DNA from: Thiomonas sp. FB-Cd
GTDB lineage: Bacteria > Pseudomonadota > Gammaproteobacteria > Burkholderiales > Burkholderiaceae_C
NCBI RefSeq assembly: GCF_000733775.1
Contig: NZ_JPOE01000005.1
Location: 1,488,001 to 1,552,000, forward strand
Length of the DNA: 64,000 nt
Direction of reading: 5' to 3'
Of this stretch, positions 39,542 through 48,051 are shown one piece after another. How positions within the stretch are numbered: position 1 is the stretch's first letter; the number at the start of each line of letters is the position of its first letter. The position numbers and the translations under genes are program-made. The notes under the pieces are model-generated. The model did no database searches. It saw only the letters and a program-made list of their open reading frames with translations, and was not told the DNA's origin.

Positions 39542-40507
39542 TTACCCCTGGTTTTGAATTGCATCGCGAACGATGTGACGCAGCGTGAGAAACGTGGGGT
39601 GGAGCGGCTGGGCGCTGGTGTCGATGCTGAACTCAGCTTTGGAGTAAAACGCTGCGCGTCCGGCAAGAATGCTCTTGAGGTCGTGCATGGCCTCTTCGCT
39701 CGACGCCATCGGGCGCAGGTCACCCTGCGCGACGACGCGCTTCATATGGTCCTCTGGGCTTGCCTTGAGCCAGACCGTCGTGCAGTGGGCGAGCAGGAGA
39801 TTGAAAGTCGAAGCATCGGAAACCAGGCCACCGGGGGTGGCAATGACGGCCTCCGAGTAGATCTGAATGGATTCTTCGATGGCCCTGCGCTCGTAGCGCC
39901 GGTAGGCATTCATGCCATAGAGCGACTGGATTTCGGCGACGCTACAGCCCGCGAACTTCTCGATTTCTCGGCTGAGTTCGATGAACGGAAAGCCAAGATC
40001 CTCCGCGAGCATCTTGCCAAGGGTGGACTTGCCCGCACCACGAAGGCCAATAAGTGCGATGCGCGAGCTGTGCCTGGCATTTTCACCGCCGGTCCCAAGC
40101 ATCTCGCCGATTGATACGCGCACGCGCCGTAGCGTCCCTTCATCGCGGTGCTCGAGCAGTTCGCGGATCAGCAGCCATTCGGGTGATGAGGTCGTGATGT
40201 CGCCCAGAATCTCGGCAAGCGAGCACTGCAGGGCCTGCGACACCTGCAACAGCACGAGAATGGACGCGTTGCCGATGCCCCCTTCCAGATTCGCGAGGTG
40301 GCGCTCAGATACATCAGACGCCAACGCGACCGCCTTGCGCGTGAGGCCGCGGCGGGCACGCAAGGCGCGCACGCGTTCGCCCAGCGCGACCAGAAAGGGG
40401 TTGCGTTCCGTATCCGCTTGGGCTGGCTCGCGCATCGACGCGCGGACGGACTGCGCGGGGGCCGTCAAGGCCTCCCCATGATTCATATGCAATATAGTGC
40501 TTGACAT
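39542..40507 (-). CDS. boxR: BoxR/BzdR-type regulator: XRE helix-turn-helix plus shikimate-kinase-like domain
   Basis: Benzoyl-CoA-responsive repressor of the box pathway, 321 residues. An XRE-type HTH (RVRALRARRGLTRKAVALASDVSERHLANLEGG, about 47-80) is joined to a shikimate-kinase-like domain with Walker A GLRGAGKST near 154-162, the BzdR architecture. The start is uncertain: ATG 40507 would place the first codons over the TGCA-type site 40488-40503, whereas ATG 40486 would leave that site in the promoter; neither has a clear ribosome site. It lies just upstream of boxC on the same strand and divergent from the benzoate-CoA ligase genes. Confidence 0.9.
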   Translation of the reverse strand: MSSTILHMNHGEALTAPAQSVRASMREPAQADTERNPFLVALGERVRALRARRGLTRKAVALASDVSERHLANLEGGIGNASILVLLQVSQALQCSLAEILGDITTSSPEWLLIRELLEHRDEGTLRRVRVSIGEMLGTGGENARHSSRIALIGLRGAGKSTLGKMLAEDLGFPFIELSREIEKFAGCSVAEIQSLYGMNAYRRYERRAIEESIQIYSEAVIATPGGLVSDASTFNLLLAHCTTVWLKASPEDHMKRVVAQGDLRPMASSEEAMHDLKSILAGRAAFYSKAEFSIDTSAQPLHPTFLTLRHIVRDAIQNQG

Positions 40508-40553
40508 AGCTGATTGGGAAAACTAAAGTCTGAATACGCAAAATACTGCATAT
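40484..40553 (+). promoter_or_regulatory. BoxR-like TGCA repeat region between boxR and the ligase operon
   Basis: TGCAATATAGTGCTTG (40488-40503) and CGCA-AAATAC-TGCA (40537-40550) both show TGCA-like elements with six bases between, in the divergent promoter region. ATATGCA and TGCATAT flank the block. The first element is nearly identical to the one before boxC. Probable operator for boxR itself and for the DUF4863-ligase operon. Confidence 0.55.
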
Positions 40554-40598
40554 TTGAGGCGGCGGCAAGCGCGACAATGGACAAGGAGCCGGGAAAAC

Positions 40599-41063
40599 AT
40601 GACATCTGCTGACCTACATCAACACATCGCACAAATTGCGGCGCAAATCCAGGATCTACCGCTCAATGGCGAGCTTGAGGCCTGGCTGAACCGCGAGCAC
40701 GGCGCGGGAAGTTCCACGTTTGAGCAGATCAAGCGGGCCTGTCAATCGGGTGTCGACGCGGGTTGGCTGTGTCAGCGCGAGTCCGGGGGGATCCGCTATG
40801 GGCGCGTTTTCAAACCTTCGACCGAGTTGCGCGGTTTTTCGGTCGACGTAGTTGACATGCATGACGTTGCGGGGCCGCATCACGCGCATCCGACGGGTGA
40901 GATTGACCTGATCATGCCGCTTGACGCGGGCGCTGAGTTCGACGGTCGGCAGGCCGGATGGCTTGTCTATCCCCCCGGTTCGGCGCACAGGCCCACGGTC
41001 AGCAAGGGTCGAGCCCTGGTGCTCTACCTGTTGCCCGAAGGGCGCATCGAGTTCACGTCCTGA
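40599..41063 (+). CDS. DUF4863 family protein (PnbB, 4-hydroxylaminobenzoate lyase-like)
   Basis: A 154-residue protein with an N-terminal helical part and a cupin-like C-terminal half (GPHHAHPTGEIDLIMPLDAGAEF... WLVYPPGSAHRPTV) offering possible metal-binding histidines. The family contains 4-hydroxylaminobenzoate lyase (PnbB) but most members are untested and many sit beside benzoate-CoA ligase in box clusters, as here. ATG at 40599 follows AAGGAG by 10 bases. A role in clearing a substituted benzoate is possible but unproven. Confidence 0.72.
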   Translation: MTSADLHQHIAQIAAQIQDLPLNGELEAWLNREHGAGSSTFEQIKRACQSGVDAGWLCQRESGGIRYGRVFKPSTELRGFSVDVVDMHDVAGPHHAHPTGEIDLIMPLDAGAEFDGRQAGWLVYPPGSAHRPTVSKGRALVLYLLPEGRIEFTS

Positions 41064-41246
41064 TGGGGAGCATGAAGCGATGCGCAACATTCGGCGTGAT
41101 GGCGGGGTTGGCCGCCTTGTGTCGAATGCGCACATCGGGGCACACCACAGTGCACACTGCGGGCGCGCGTGAAGGCGCTGGCTCAACACAAACCAATTCA
41201 AGCCGTGCATGTTGAAACGGCAAACACGCCATCAAAGGAGACCACC

Positions 41247-42836
41247 TTGAGCGCCGAACAGAACGCACCGCCCTTGCAATCCCGGTTCAACTTCGCCCAG
41301 TATCTGTTGGAGTGCAACGCCGGTCGCATCGAGAAACTCGCCTACGTCGATGACTTTGGCGCACTGAGTTATGGCGAGCTTGGTTTGCGCGTGCGCCAGA
41401 TGGCCGCAGGACTGCGCAGCCTTGGCTTGAAGCGGGAAGAGCGGGTGTTGCTTGTGATGCAGGACTGCAACGACTGGCCCGTAGCGTTTCTTGGCGCCAT
41501 GTATGCCGGCCTCGTCCCCGTACCTGTGAATACCCTGCTAACTGCTGACGACTATGCCTACATGCTCGAGCATTCACGGGCGCAAGCGGTCCTCGTGTCG
41601 GGTGCGGTTCTGCCCGCGCTGACGGCGGCGATGATCAAATCCGACCATGAGGTGCAAAAAGTGATTGTCTCGCACCCGGTGGCGCCGCTGCATCCGGCCG
41701 AGGTCGAATACGAGACCTTCGTGAAGGCCCATGCTCCGGCGCCGCGGCCTGCATCGACGGGGCCTGATGATCCCGGCTTCTGGTTGTACTCGTCAGGCTC
41801 GACCGGTCGTCCGAAAGGGGCCGTGCATTCGCACTCCAACCCCTATTGGACCATCGAGCTCTACGCCAAGGCTGTGCTTGGGTTGACCGAAACTGACGTC
41901 TGCTTCTCAGCGGCAAAGCTCTTCTTTGCCTACGGGTTGGGCAATGCGCTGAGCTTCCCCCTCGGCGTTGGCGCCACCGTCATCCTGATGGCGGACCGGC
42001 CAACGCCCGATGCGGTCTTTCGACGCTGGCAGGCAGGGGTCAGTGGCATTCAACCCACGATTTTTTTCGGGGCGCCGACGGGATACTCCGGGATTCTTGC
42101 CCATCCGCAATTGCCTGCGCGGGGCGAGGTGGCGCTGCGGCTGGCATCGTCGGCCGGGGAAGCTCTGCCTGCGGAGATTGGCGAGCGGTTCAAGCGCCAT
42201 TTTGGAGTCGACATTGTCGATGGCATCGGCTCGACCGAAATGTTGCACATCTTTCTATCCAATCGACCGGAGCGCATTCGGTATGGCACGACGGGTTGGC
42301 CGGTGGCTGGGTATGAGATTGAATTGCGTGGTGACGGCGAGAAGGCCGTGCCCGACGGCGAGCCCGGTGATCTGTACATCCACGGCCCGTCCAGCGCCCT
42401 GATGTATTGGGGCAACCGCGATAAATCGCGCGAGACCTTCCAGGGGGGGTGGACGAAGAGCGGAGACAAATACATTCGCAATGCGGACGGAAGCTACACC
42501 TACGCCGGGCGCAGCGACGACATGCTCAAGGTCAGTGGCATCTATGTTTCGCCCTTCGAAATCGAAGCCACACTTGTCCAGCATCCATCGGTGCTGGAAG
42601 CAGCTGTTATTGGCACTCCCGATGCGGAGGGTCTGACAAAGACCAAAGCGTTCGTGGTCCTCAAACAAGGCCACCAGGTCAGCGAGGCCGAGTTGAAGGT
42701 CTTCGTCAAGGATCGACTGGCCCCCTATAAATATCCGCGCCTGATCGAATTCGTCGACGACCTTCCCAAAACGGCCACAGGAAAGATCCAGCGCTTCAAG
42801 CTGCGCCAGCGCGAAGCTGCCGCTGCTTCCCACTAA
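41247..42836 (+). CDS. bclA: Benzoate-CoA ligase
   Basis: Activates benzoate to benzoyl-CoA, the entry step of the box pathway, 529 residues. AMP-forming ligase motifs: WLYSSGSTGRPKGAVHSH (P-loop), GIGSTEMLHIFLSN, YAGRSDDMLKVSGIYVSPFEIE and the C-terminal lysine loop DLPKTATGKIQRFKLR. The start is taken as TTG at 41247, which has AAAGGAG six bases upstream; the frame is open back to a GTG at 41169 without a ribosome site. Transcribed away from boxR after the DUF4863 gene. Confidence 0.92.
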   Translation: MSAEQNAPPLQSRFNFAQYLLECNAGRIEKLAYVDDFGALSYGELGLRVRQMAAGLRSLGLKREERVLLVMQDCNDWPVAFLGAMYAGLVPVPVNTLLTADDYAYMLEHSRAQAVLVSGAVLPALTAAMIKSDHEVQKVIVSHPVAPLHPAEVEYETFVKAHAPAPRPASTGPDDPGFWLYSSGSTGRPKGAVHSHSNPYWTIELYAKAVLGLTETDVCFSAAKLFFAYGLGNALSFPLGVGATVILMADRPTPDAVFRRWQAGVSGIQPTIFFGAPTGYSGILAHPQLPARGEVALRLASSAGEALPAEIGERFKRHFGVDIVDGIGSTEMLHIFLSNRPERIRYGTTGWPVAGYEIELRGDGEKAVPDGEPGDLYIHGPSSALMYWGNRDKSRETFQGGWTKSGDKYIRNADGSYTYAGRSDDMLKVSGIYVSPFEIEATLVQHPSVLEAAVIGTPDAEGLTKTKAFVVLKQGHQVSEAELKVFVKDRLAPYKYPRLIEFVDDLPKTATGKIQRFKLRQREAAAASH

Positions 42837-42861
42837 CCCCTCACAACGCGCGATACCACCG

Positions 42862-43716
42862 ATGTCAATGAATTCGGATCACCAAGGAGAGGGTACAAAG
42901 CACCAGGCTGAACACGATGATCCGCACTTCGCCGAGATTGACTGGGCTGGGCGACGTGTGCGCATCGAATACCAATGGGTCAGCCGCCATCTGTCCCAGG
43001 CTCCACTGCTCATCTTCCTGCATGAGGGTCTCGGCTCGCTGGCGATGTGGAAGGACTTCCCGCGGCGCATGTGCAGCGCTGCGCAATGCCGGGGACTGGT
43101 ATTTTCGCGACCCGGATATGGTCGATCGACGCCACGCGCTCCGGATGAACTGTGGCAGCCGGACTTCATGCATCGCCAGGCCTGCGAGGTTCTGCCACGT
43201 CTTCTCGATGCGCTTGATGTGAGCCCGCAGCGAACCCGACCCTGGCTATTTGGGCATAGCGACGGCGGGTCGATCGCTTTGCTCTACGCCGCAAAGTTTC
43301 CTCGCTCCGTGGCGGGTGCCATCGTCGTGGCGCCCCATATCTTTGTGGAGGCGAAATCGGTTGCCAGCATCGAGGAGGCCCGCATGGCCTACCTTGAAAC
43401 CGATCTGCCAAAACGCCTCGGGCGCTACCACGACGACCCCGATTCTGCGTTTTGGGGCTGGAACCGCATCTGGCTGGACCCGAAGTTCCGCAACTGGTCG
43501 ATCGAGCAGGAAATCGCCAAGATCCGCTGCCCGACGCTTGCCGTGCAGGGCACGGATGACGAGTATGGGACCCTGGAGCAGATTCGCGGCATAGGCCGAC
43601 TCGTGCCCACCGCCGAGTTGCTGGAAATCGCCCATTGTGGGCATTCTCCCCATCGCGACCGAAGCGACCAACTCATCGATGCCACGGTGCAGTTCATGGC
43701 GTCTCATGCGGAGTAG
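42862..43716 (+). CDS. Alpha/beta hydrolase associated with the box cluster
   Basis: A 284-residue alpha/beta hydrolase with oxyanion region FLHEGLGSLAMWKDFP, a modified nucleophile elbow GHSDGGSIALLYAA (nucleophile Ser followed by Asp) and catalytic His in HCGHSPHRDR. Homologues with the same GHSDGG elbow occur in several box clusters. It may act as a thioesterase or on a lactone by-product; no substrate is established. It follows the ligase by 25 bases. Confidence 0.85.
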   Translation: MSMNSDHQGEGTKHQAEHDDPHFAEIDWAGRRVRIEYQWVSRHLSQAPLLIFLHEGLGSLAMWKDFPRRMCSAAQCRGLVFSRPGYGRSTPRAPDELWQPDFMHRQACEVLPRLLDALDVSPQRTRPWLFGHSDGGSIALLYAAKFPRSVAGAIVVAPHIFVEAKSVASIEEARMAYLETDLPKRLGRYHDDPDSAFWGWNRIWLDPKFRNWSIEQEIAKIRCPTLAVQGTDDEYGTLEQIRGIGRLVPTAELLEIAHCGHSPHRDRSDQLIDATVQFMASHAE

Positions 43717-43915
43717 CTCGCGCCGTCGCGACAAGATTCGTCGTTTTTCGCGAAAGCCGAGCCTCTTGTGTTGCCTTGCCGATTGCCGATTGCCCGATTT
43801 GCCGCTCAAGCGCAGCCGGCCTGCTCAAAATCCCAGCCCCGTCCCATGGCGGCGAGGCATCCATGCGGTCAGTCGCAAACGGTTGCTTCCAGGACCGATC
43901 AACCTATTGCAAAAC

Positions 43916-44791
43916 GTGAAAACCCCATACTCGGAATATCTCTGCGTCTTTGGCAGGCGTGTTCACCTGCGTCGTTGGGGGCGTGCATCCGCAAAGCCCC
44001 TGTTTTTACTGCATGGCTGGATGGATGTATCGGCATCGTTTCAATTCATCGTTGACCATCTCTCTGGCGATTGGAACGTCATTGCTGTCGACTGGCCTGG
44101 TTTCGGGCTCTCGGACTGGCTCAACCGGACCTATTATTTTCCGGACTATCTGGCAGTTCTTGATGCGGTCCTTGACAGGTATTCCCCATTCAGGGGGGCG
44201 CGGTTGGTGGGGCATAGCATGGGCGGCAATATTGCCTGTCTTTATGCGGGCATCAGACCGCATAGGGTGGAGGCAGTCATGTCCTTGGAGGGTTTCGGGA
44301 TCGCCCCGACGAGCCCGGCCATGGCGGGTGAGCGCGTGATCAAGTGGCTGGATCAGATCAAGGACGTTCGGCATCCGAAGCGCTATGCGAACCGTCAAGC
44401 TGTCGTGACCCGTCTGCTGGGGCGAGATCCCTATCTGACACAAGAGAAGGCGGAGTTCCTGGCGACGCACCTCACGTGCGGGGGGGATGTTGATCTGGCT
44501 TGGGCTGCCGATCCATTCCATCGCGTTGCGAATCCCGTTCTTTATCGCCTCGATGAATCCGCGGCGATCTGGCGGAACATTACCTGTCCAGTGATCTGGG
44601 TTGTGGGCCGGGAGTCGGCGATCCACGAGGAGTTCGCGGCGCGCCCAGGTGACTGGGATATGCGCCAATCGTGTTTTCTGAAATTCAAGGAAATCTGGGT
44701 CGACGATGCAACGCACATGCTGCATCATGACCGCCCGGATGTGATCGCCAGGTTGATCGACCACGAACTCAACGCCGCCCCACCACCCTAA
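43916..44791 (+). CDS. Second alpha/beta hydrolase of the box cluster
   Basis: A 291-residue alpha/beta hydrolase from a GTG at 43916 (start uncertain; no clear ribosome site, and the frame is open further up into the previous gene). It has FLLHGWMDVSASFQFIVDHL, nucleophile elbow GHSMGGNIACLYAG and the C-terminal His in VDDATHMLHHDRP. It is not close in sequence to the preceding hydrolase beyond the fold. Its proximity suggests co-transcription with the ligase genes. Confidence 0.78.
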   Translation: MKTPYSEYLCVFGRRVHLRRWGRASAKPLFLLHGWMDVSASFQFIVDHLSGDWNVIAVDWPGFGLSDWLNRTYYFPDYLAVLDAVLDRYSPFRGARLVGHSMGGNIACLYAGIRPHRVEAVMSLEGFGIAPTSPAMAGERVIKWLDQIKDVRHPKRYANRQAVVTRLLGRDPYLTQEKAEFLATHLTCGGDVDLAWAADPFHRVANPVLYRLDESAAIWRNITCPVIWVVGRESAIHEEFAARPGDWDMRQSCFLKFKEIWVDDATHMLHHDRPDVIARLIDHELNAAPPP

Positions 44792-45057
44792 AGGGCTGCG
44801 GCCAGGGTCCACGCGTGCATCGCGCGCACGACAGTGATCGAGCGGTCGCCACGCATGCGATCCGAGTACGGCGTGCCCATGCGCGTCAGCCATTTGCACC
44901 AATGCGGTGGCATGCTGCAGGAATTTTCTGAAAAAGCACCAAAATCGATTATTAGCGCACCAAAAAAGCGTTAATTGCGACCAGGAAGGCTGCACCACTC
45001 GCACCGGGTGATGGTGCCTTCGTTCCCCCGCATGTCAGAGCCCCTGCTTCGAATTTC
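44792..45057 (+). promoter_or_regulatory. Region upstream of the guanidine operon with NtrC-like half sites
   Basis: No gene is visible. Several GCACCA-type elements occur: TGCACCAATGCGGTGGCA (44895-44912), GCACCAAAATCG (from 44936), GCACCAAAAAAGCG (from 44957), and an inverted pair GCACCA (44992-44997) / TGGTGC (45012-45017). NtrC sites follow TGCAC-N7-GTGCA; none here is a perfect match, but clustering 50-160 bases ahead of a sigma-54 promoter is the right place for an enhancer. Confidence 0.4.
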
Positions 45058-45074
45058 TGGCACATTTCCTGCTT
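45058..45074 (+). promoter_or_regulatory. Sigma-54 promoter of the rightward guanidine operon
   Basis: TGGCACATTTCCTGCTT matches the -24/-12 consensus, with GG at 45059-45060 and GC at 45071-45072. Transcription would begin near 45083, about 30 bases before the riboswitch. Confidence 0.72.
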
Positions 45075-45111
45075 GAGTGGAATCAGGAGGCGCGATGCAT
45101 GCGCGCACTAA

Positions 45112-45213
45112 GGTGGGCTAGGGTTCCGGTCGCAGTCAGTGGCGATGTCTGGTCCAAGAGCCTGCCGGCCCTGCCAAGGCAGGGCTCCACGGAGGGATAA
45201 AAGCCCGGGAGGT
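45112..45213 (+). ncRNA. Guanidine-I (ykkC subtype 1) riboswitch
   Basis: The conserved strings of the class occur in order: CTAGGGTTCCGG (45118-45129), CTGGTCCAAGAG (45149-45160), CCACGGA (45187-45193) and GGGATAAAAGCCCGGGAGG (45194-45212). The ATG of the first gene lies 57 bases downstream. Immediately after, GGGAGG can pair with CCTCCC at about 45231-45236, offering an alternative structure for the expression platform. The downstream genes are the known guanidine-assimilation set, which agrees with subtype 1 rather than the ppGpp or PRPP subtypes. Confidence 0.93.
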
Positions 45214-45269
45214 CGCCGCATCAAGGCGCGCCTCCCGCCCGTGTCCCACACTCTCACCTGGAGCCCGCC

Positions 45270-46259
45270 ATGTCCCTGTTGCGCCAACTGATCCGAAAAA
45301 TCCTTCCGGTCGCAGGCCTGTTCACCCTGGCCTTGCATCCGATTCCCTCATTTGCCCAAGTCACACTGGGGCTGTCGGACTGGCCGGGCTGGGTCGCGTG
45401 GTACGTCGCCGAGAAGGAGGGGTACTTCAAGAAGTACGGAGCCGACGTCAAATTGGTCTGGTTCCCGGACTACATGACCTCGGTCAATGCCCTGTCGGCG
45501 GGACAAATCGACGCAAATTGCCAGGCCCTCATCGATACGCTTTCTCCCGTCGAGAAGGGGGTTCCCGCCAAGGTGATCCTCGTCACGGACAACTCCGCGG
45601 GCAATGACGCGCTGATGGTGAACAACAGCATCAGGAGCTTCTCCGAACTCAAGGGCAAGACCGTGGGCGTGGAGATTGGCTCCATCGAGAACTACCTCGC
45701 CGCCACTGCACTGAAGATGAACGGCATGAGCGAGAAGGACGTGAACTTTGTGAATATGTCCACGGGGGATGCGGCTGCGGCGTTGATTGCGGGCAAGGTG
45801 CCGGCGGCCGGCGTCTGGAACCCTTGGATCCAGCGCATTGAGCAACACAAGGCAGGGCATGCACTGTTCACGAGCAGCTCCGCACCGGGTCTGATTCCCG
45901 ACGTCGTGTACGCGCGCAACGCCGCGCTGGCTGCGCACCGCAAGGACTTCGTCGCCATGACCAAGGCATGGTTCGACGCGGTGAAGTTCATCGAGAAGAA
46001 CCCGGAGAAGGCAGCCGAGATCATGGCGCCGCACGTCGGACTCAAGCCGCAGGAGTATGCGCTCGGCTTGGCCGGTACCAAGCTCTTTGGAGCGCAGCTG
46101 AACCTGCAGGCCATGAGCAAAGGCAACGTACCTGTCTCGCTCTACAAGAGCACGGCGGACACGGCAGCGTTCCTCGTCGCGCAAAAGGCCATCACCGCCA
46201 CGCCTGACCCGGCCTCATTCATCGACGCCAGCATCGTGAAGGCAGCGATGGCGCATTGA
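45270..46259 (+). CDS. NitT/TauT-family ABC transporter substrate-binding protein (guanidine operon)
   Basis: Periplasmic binding protein of 329 residues with a signal peptide (MSLLRQLIRKILPVAGLFTLALHPIPSFAQ). The mature part has the NMT1/THI5-like pattern LGLSDWPGWVAWYVAEKEGYFKKYGADVKL and TVGVEIGSIENYLAATALK. First gene after the riboswitch, so the presumed ligand is guanidine or a close derivative. ATG at 45270 follows a GGAG at 45258-45261. The permease and ATPase follow directly. Confidence 0.88.
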   Translation: MSLLRQLIRKILPVAGLFTLALHPIPSFAQVTLGLSDWPGWVAWYVAEKEGYFKKYGADVKLVWFPDYMTSVNALSAGQIDANCQALIDTLSPVEKGVPAKVILVTDNSAGNDALMVNNSIRSFSELKGKTVGVEIGSIENYLAATALKMNGMSEKDVNFVNMSTGDAAAALIAGKVPAAGVWNPWIQRIEQHKAGHALFTSSSAPGLIPDVVYARNAALAAHRKDFVAMTKAWFDAVKFIEKNPEKAAEIMAPHVGLKPQEYALGLAGTKLFGAQLNLQAMSKGNVPVSLYKSTADTAAFLVAQKAITATPDPASFIDASIVKAAMAH

Positions 46260-46325
46260 CGCCGACGGCCCATGACACAGCCCATCCACCGCAATGCCCA
46301 AGCGCATCGCGTCAACGGAGCTCCC

Positions 46326-47183
46326 ATGAGTGCACAACCTCTCGAAGCCGGCGCCGCGTTGCCGCAACTCCTGCAGCCACGCCCCTCGGGGACGCGCCGC
46401 TGGAAGGAACGCATGCGTATCCGCGCCACCATTCCCAAAGGCGTTTACGTCCTGCTTTCCGTCTGCGGCTTTTTGCTGCCCCTCATCACATGGCAATTGG
46501 TTGCGTCCAGCGGTTGGGTCGGATCGCTCTTTCTCCCGTCACCCGCGGACGTGGTGCAAAGCTTTGCCGATTGGTTGCGCAGCGGGCTATCGGGCGACAC
46601 GTTCATCAGCATCTACCGCGTGGTCATGGGCTTTTGCATTGCCGCAATCATCGGCGTGCCGCTGGGTCTTTACATCGGAGCCTACAAGTGGTTTGAGGCG
46701 CTGCTGCAGCCCATCAATGACTTCGTGCGTTACATGCCCGCCTCGGCCTTCATTCCGCTTGTGCTGTTATGGGTGGGGATCGGCGAAGGCTCCAAGATTG
46801 CCATCATTTTCATTGGCGTGATTTTTCAAGTCATCGTGATGGTGGCTGACGCCGTGCGGCGCGTTCCGGAAAACTATCTGGAGGTCGCCTACACGATGGG
46901 CGCCACGCAGGGGGAGGTCCTCGGCCTGGTGGTGTGGCGCGGCATTCTGCCCGAGCTGCTGGATATCCTGCGCATCAACATGGGCTGGGCCTGGACATAC
47001 CTGGTCGTGGCCGAGATGGTTGCCGCCAACAGTGGCTTGGGCTTCCAGATTTTGCAAAGCCAGCGCTTTCTCAACACGCCCAAGATCTTTGTAGGCATCT
47101 TTGTCATCGGGCTCATCGGACTGCTGTTCGACCTTGCGTTCCGCTGGGCCTATCGGTTGGCATTTCCCTGGAAACGAGCCTGA
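46326..47183 (+). CDS. NitT/TauT-family ABC transporter permease (guanidine operon)
   Basis: Inner-membrane permease of 285 residues, about six membrane segments, with the SsuC/TauC-type loop NYLEVAYTMGATQGEVLGLVVWRGILPELL. The ATG at 46326 has GGAG 5 bases upstream; an earlier in-frame ATG at 46272 lacks one. It would form the channel for the binding protein upstream and may also serve the orphan binding protein of the facing operon. Confidence 0.88.
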   Translation: MSAQPLEAGAALPQLLQPRPSGTRRWKERMRIRATIPKGVYVLLSVCGFLLPLITWQLVASSGWVGSLFLPSPADVVQSFADWLRSGLSGDTFISIYRVVMGFCIAAIIGVPLGLYIGAYKWFEALLQPINDFVRYMPASAFIPLVLLWVGIGEGSKIAIIFIGVIFQVIVMVADAVRRVPENYLEVAYTMGATQGEVLGLVVWRGILPELLDILRINMGWAWTYLVVAEMVAANSGLGFQILQSQRFLNTPKIFVGIFVIGLIGLLFDLAFRWAYRLAFPWKRA

Positions 47184-47196
47184 GGAGTCTGAAATC

Positions 47197-48051
47197 ATGG
47201 CGCAATCGGAAGTGCAGTTCGATGCGGTCAGCAAAAGCTTTGCGCGCCGCAACGAGCCGCCGCTGCTGGTTCTCGACCGCGTTTCGATGCGGGTCGAGCC
47301 AGGTGAGCTGCTGGTTCTCGTTGGGGCATCGGGCTGTGGCAAGTCCACGCTTCTGCGCATCCTCGCCGGGCTCGAGAGCTACGACACCGGGCGGCTCATC
47401 CTGGATGGTCAGCCTGTTCACGGCCCAGGTGCCGATCGCGCGATGGTGTTCCAGCATTACAGCCTCTATCCCTGGCTGACGGTCAAGGACAACATTCGCT
47501 TTAGCCGTCAACTCAAGGTGGTTCGCGAGAACCTCACCAGCAATGACGTCGAGGTCGCGTCTGGCCGCTCCGATGCCTTGCTCCAGCTCATGGGCTTGGC
47601 GCATGCAGCAGGCTATTACCCCAACCAGCTCTCGGGCGGCATGCAGCAGCGCGTGGCCATTGCCCGCGCGCTCATGAACCGTCCCAAGCTGCTGTTGATG
47701 GACGAACCCTTCGGCGCGCTGGACGCGCAGACCCGGGAAGTGATGCATGACTTGATCCGTCATGTGCACCAGCTTGAGGGAACGACCATCGTTTTCGTCA
47801 CGCACGACGTTGAGGAGGCGCTGTACCTGGGTGACCGCGTTGTGGTGATGGCGCCGCGGCCCGGCCGCATCGACAGCATTGTCAACGTGCCCTTTGGCAG
47901 GCGGCGAGATCAGGACTTGAAGATCACGCCGGAATTCCTGGCCATCAAGCGTCAGATTCTGCAGCGCATTCGAGAGACTTCGGGCATGAAGACCGACCTC
48001 GAGCAACTGGATCAGCTCAGCAAGCACTTGGAACAAGGAGAGCACGCATGA
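47197..48051 (+). CDS. NitT/TauT-family ABC transporter ATP-binding protein (guanidine operon)
   Basis: ATPase of 284 residues with Walker [11 protein letters not shown]-loop [13 protein letters not shown], signature [15 protein letters not shown], Walker [13 protein letters not shown] and switch [21 protein letters not shown] at 47197; the frame is open upstream but only through the permease end. The stop overlaps the first DUF1989 gene (ATGA at 48048-48051). Confidence 0.9.
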   Translation: MAQSEVQFDAVSKSFARRNEPPLLVLDRVSMRVEPGELLVLVGASGCGKSTLLRILAGLESYDTGRLILDGQPVHGPGADRAMVFQHYSLYPWLTVKDNIRFSRQLKVVRENLTSNDVEVASGRSDALLQLMGLAHAAGYYPNQLSGGMQQRVAIARALMNRPKLLLMDEPFGALDAQTREVMHDLIRHVHQLEGTTIVFVTHDVEEALYLGDRVVVMAPRPGRIDSIVNVPFGRRRDQDLKITPEFLAIKRQILQRIRETSGMKTDLEQLDQLSKHLEQGEHA

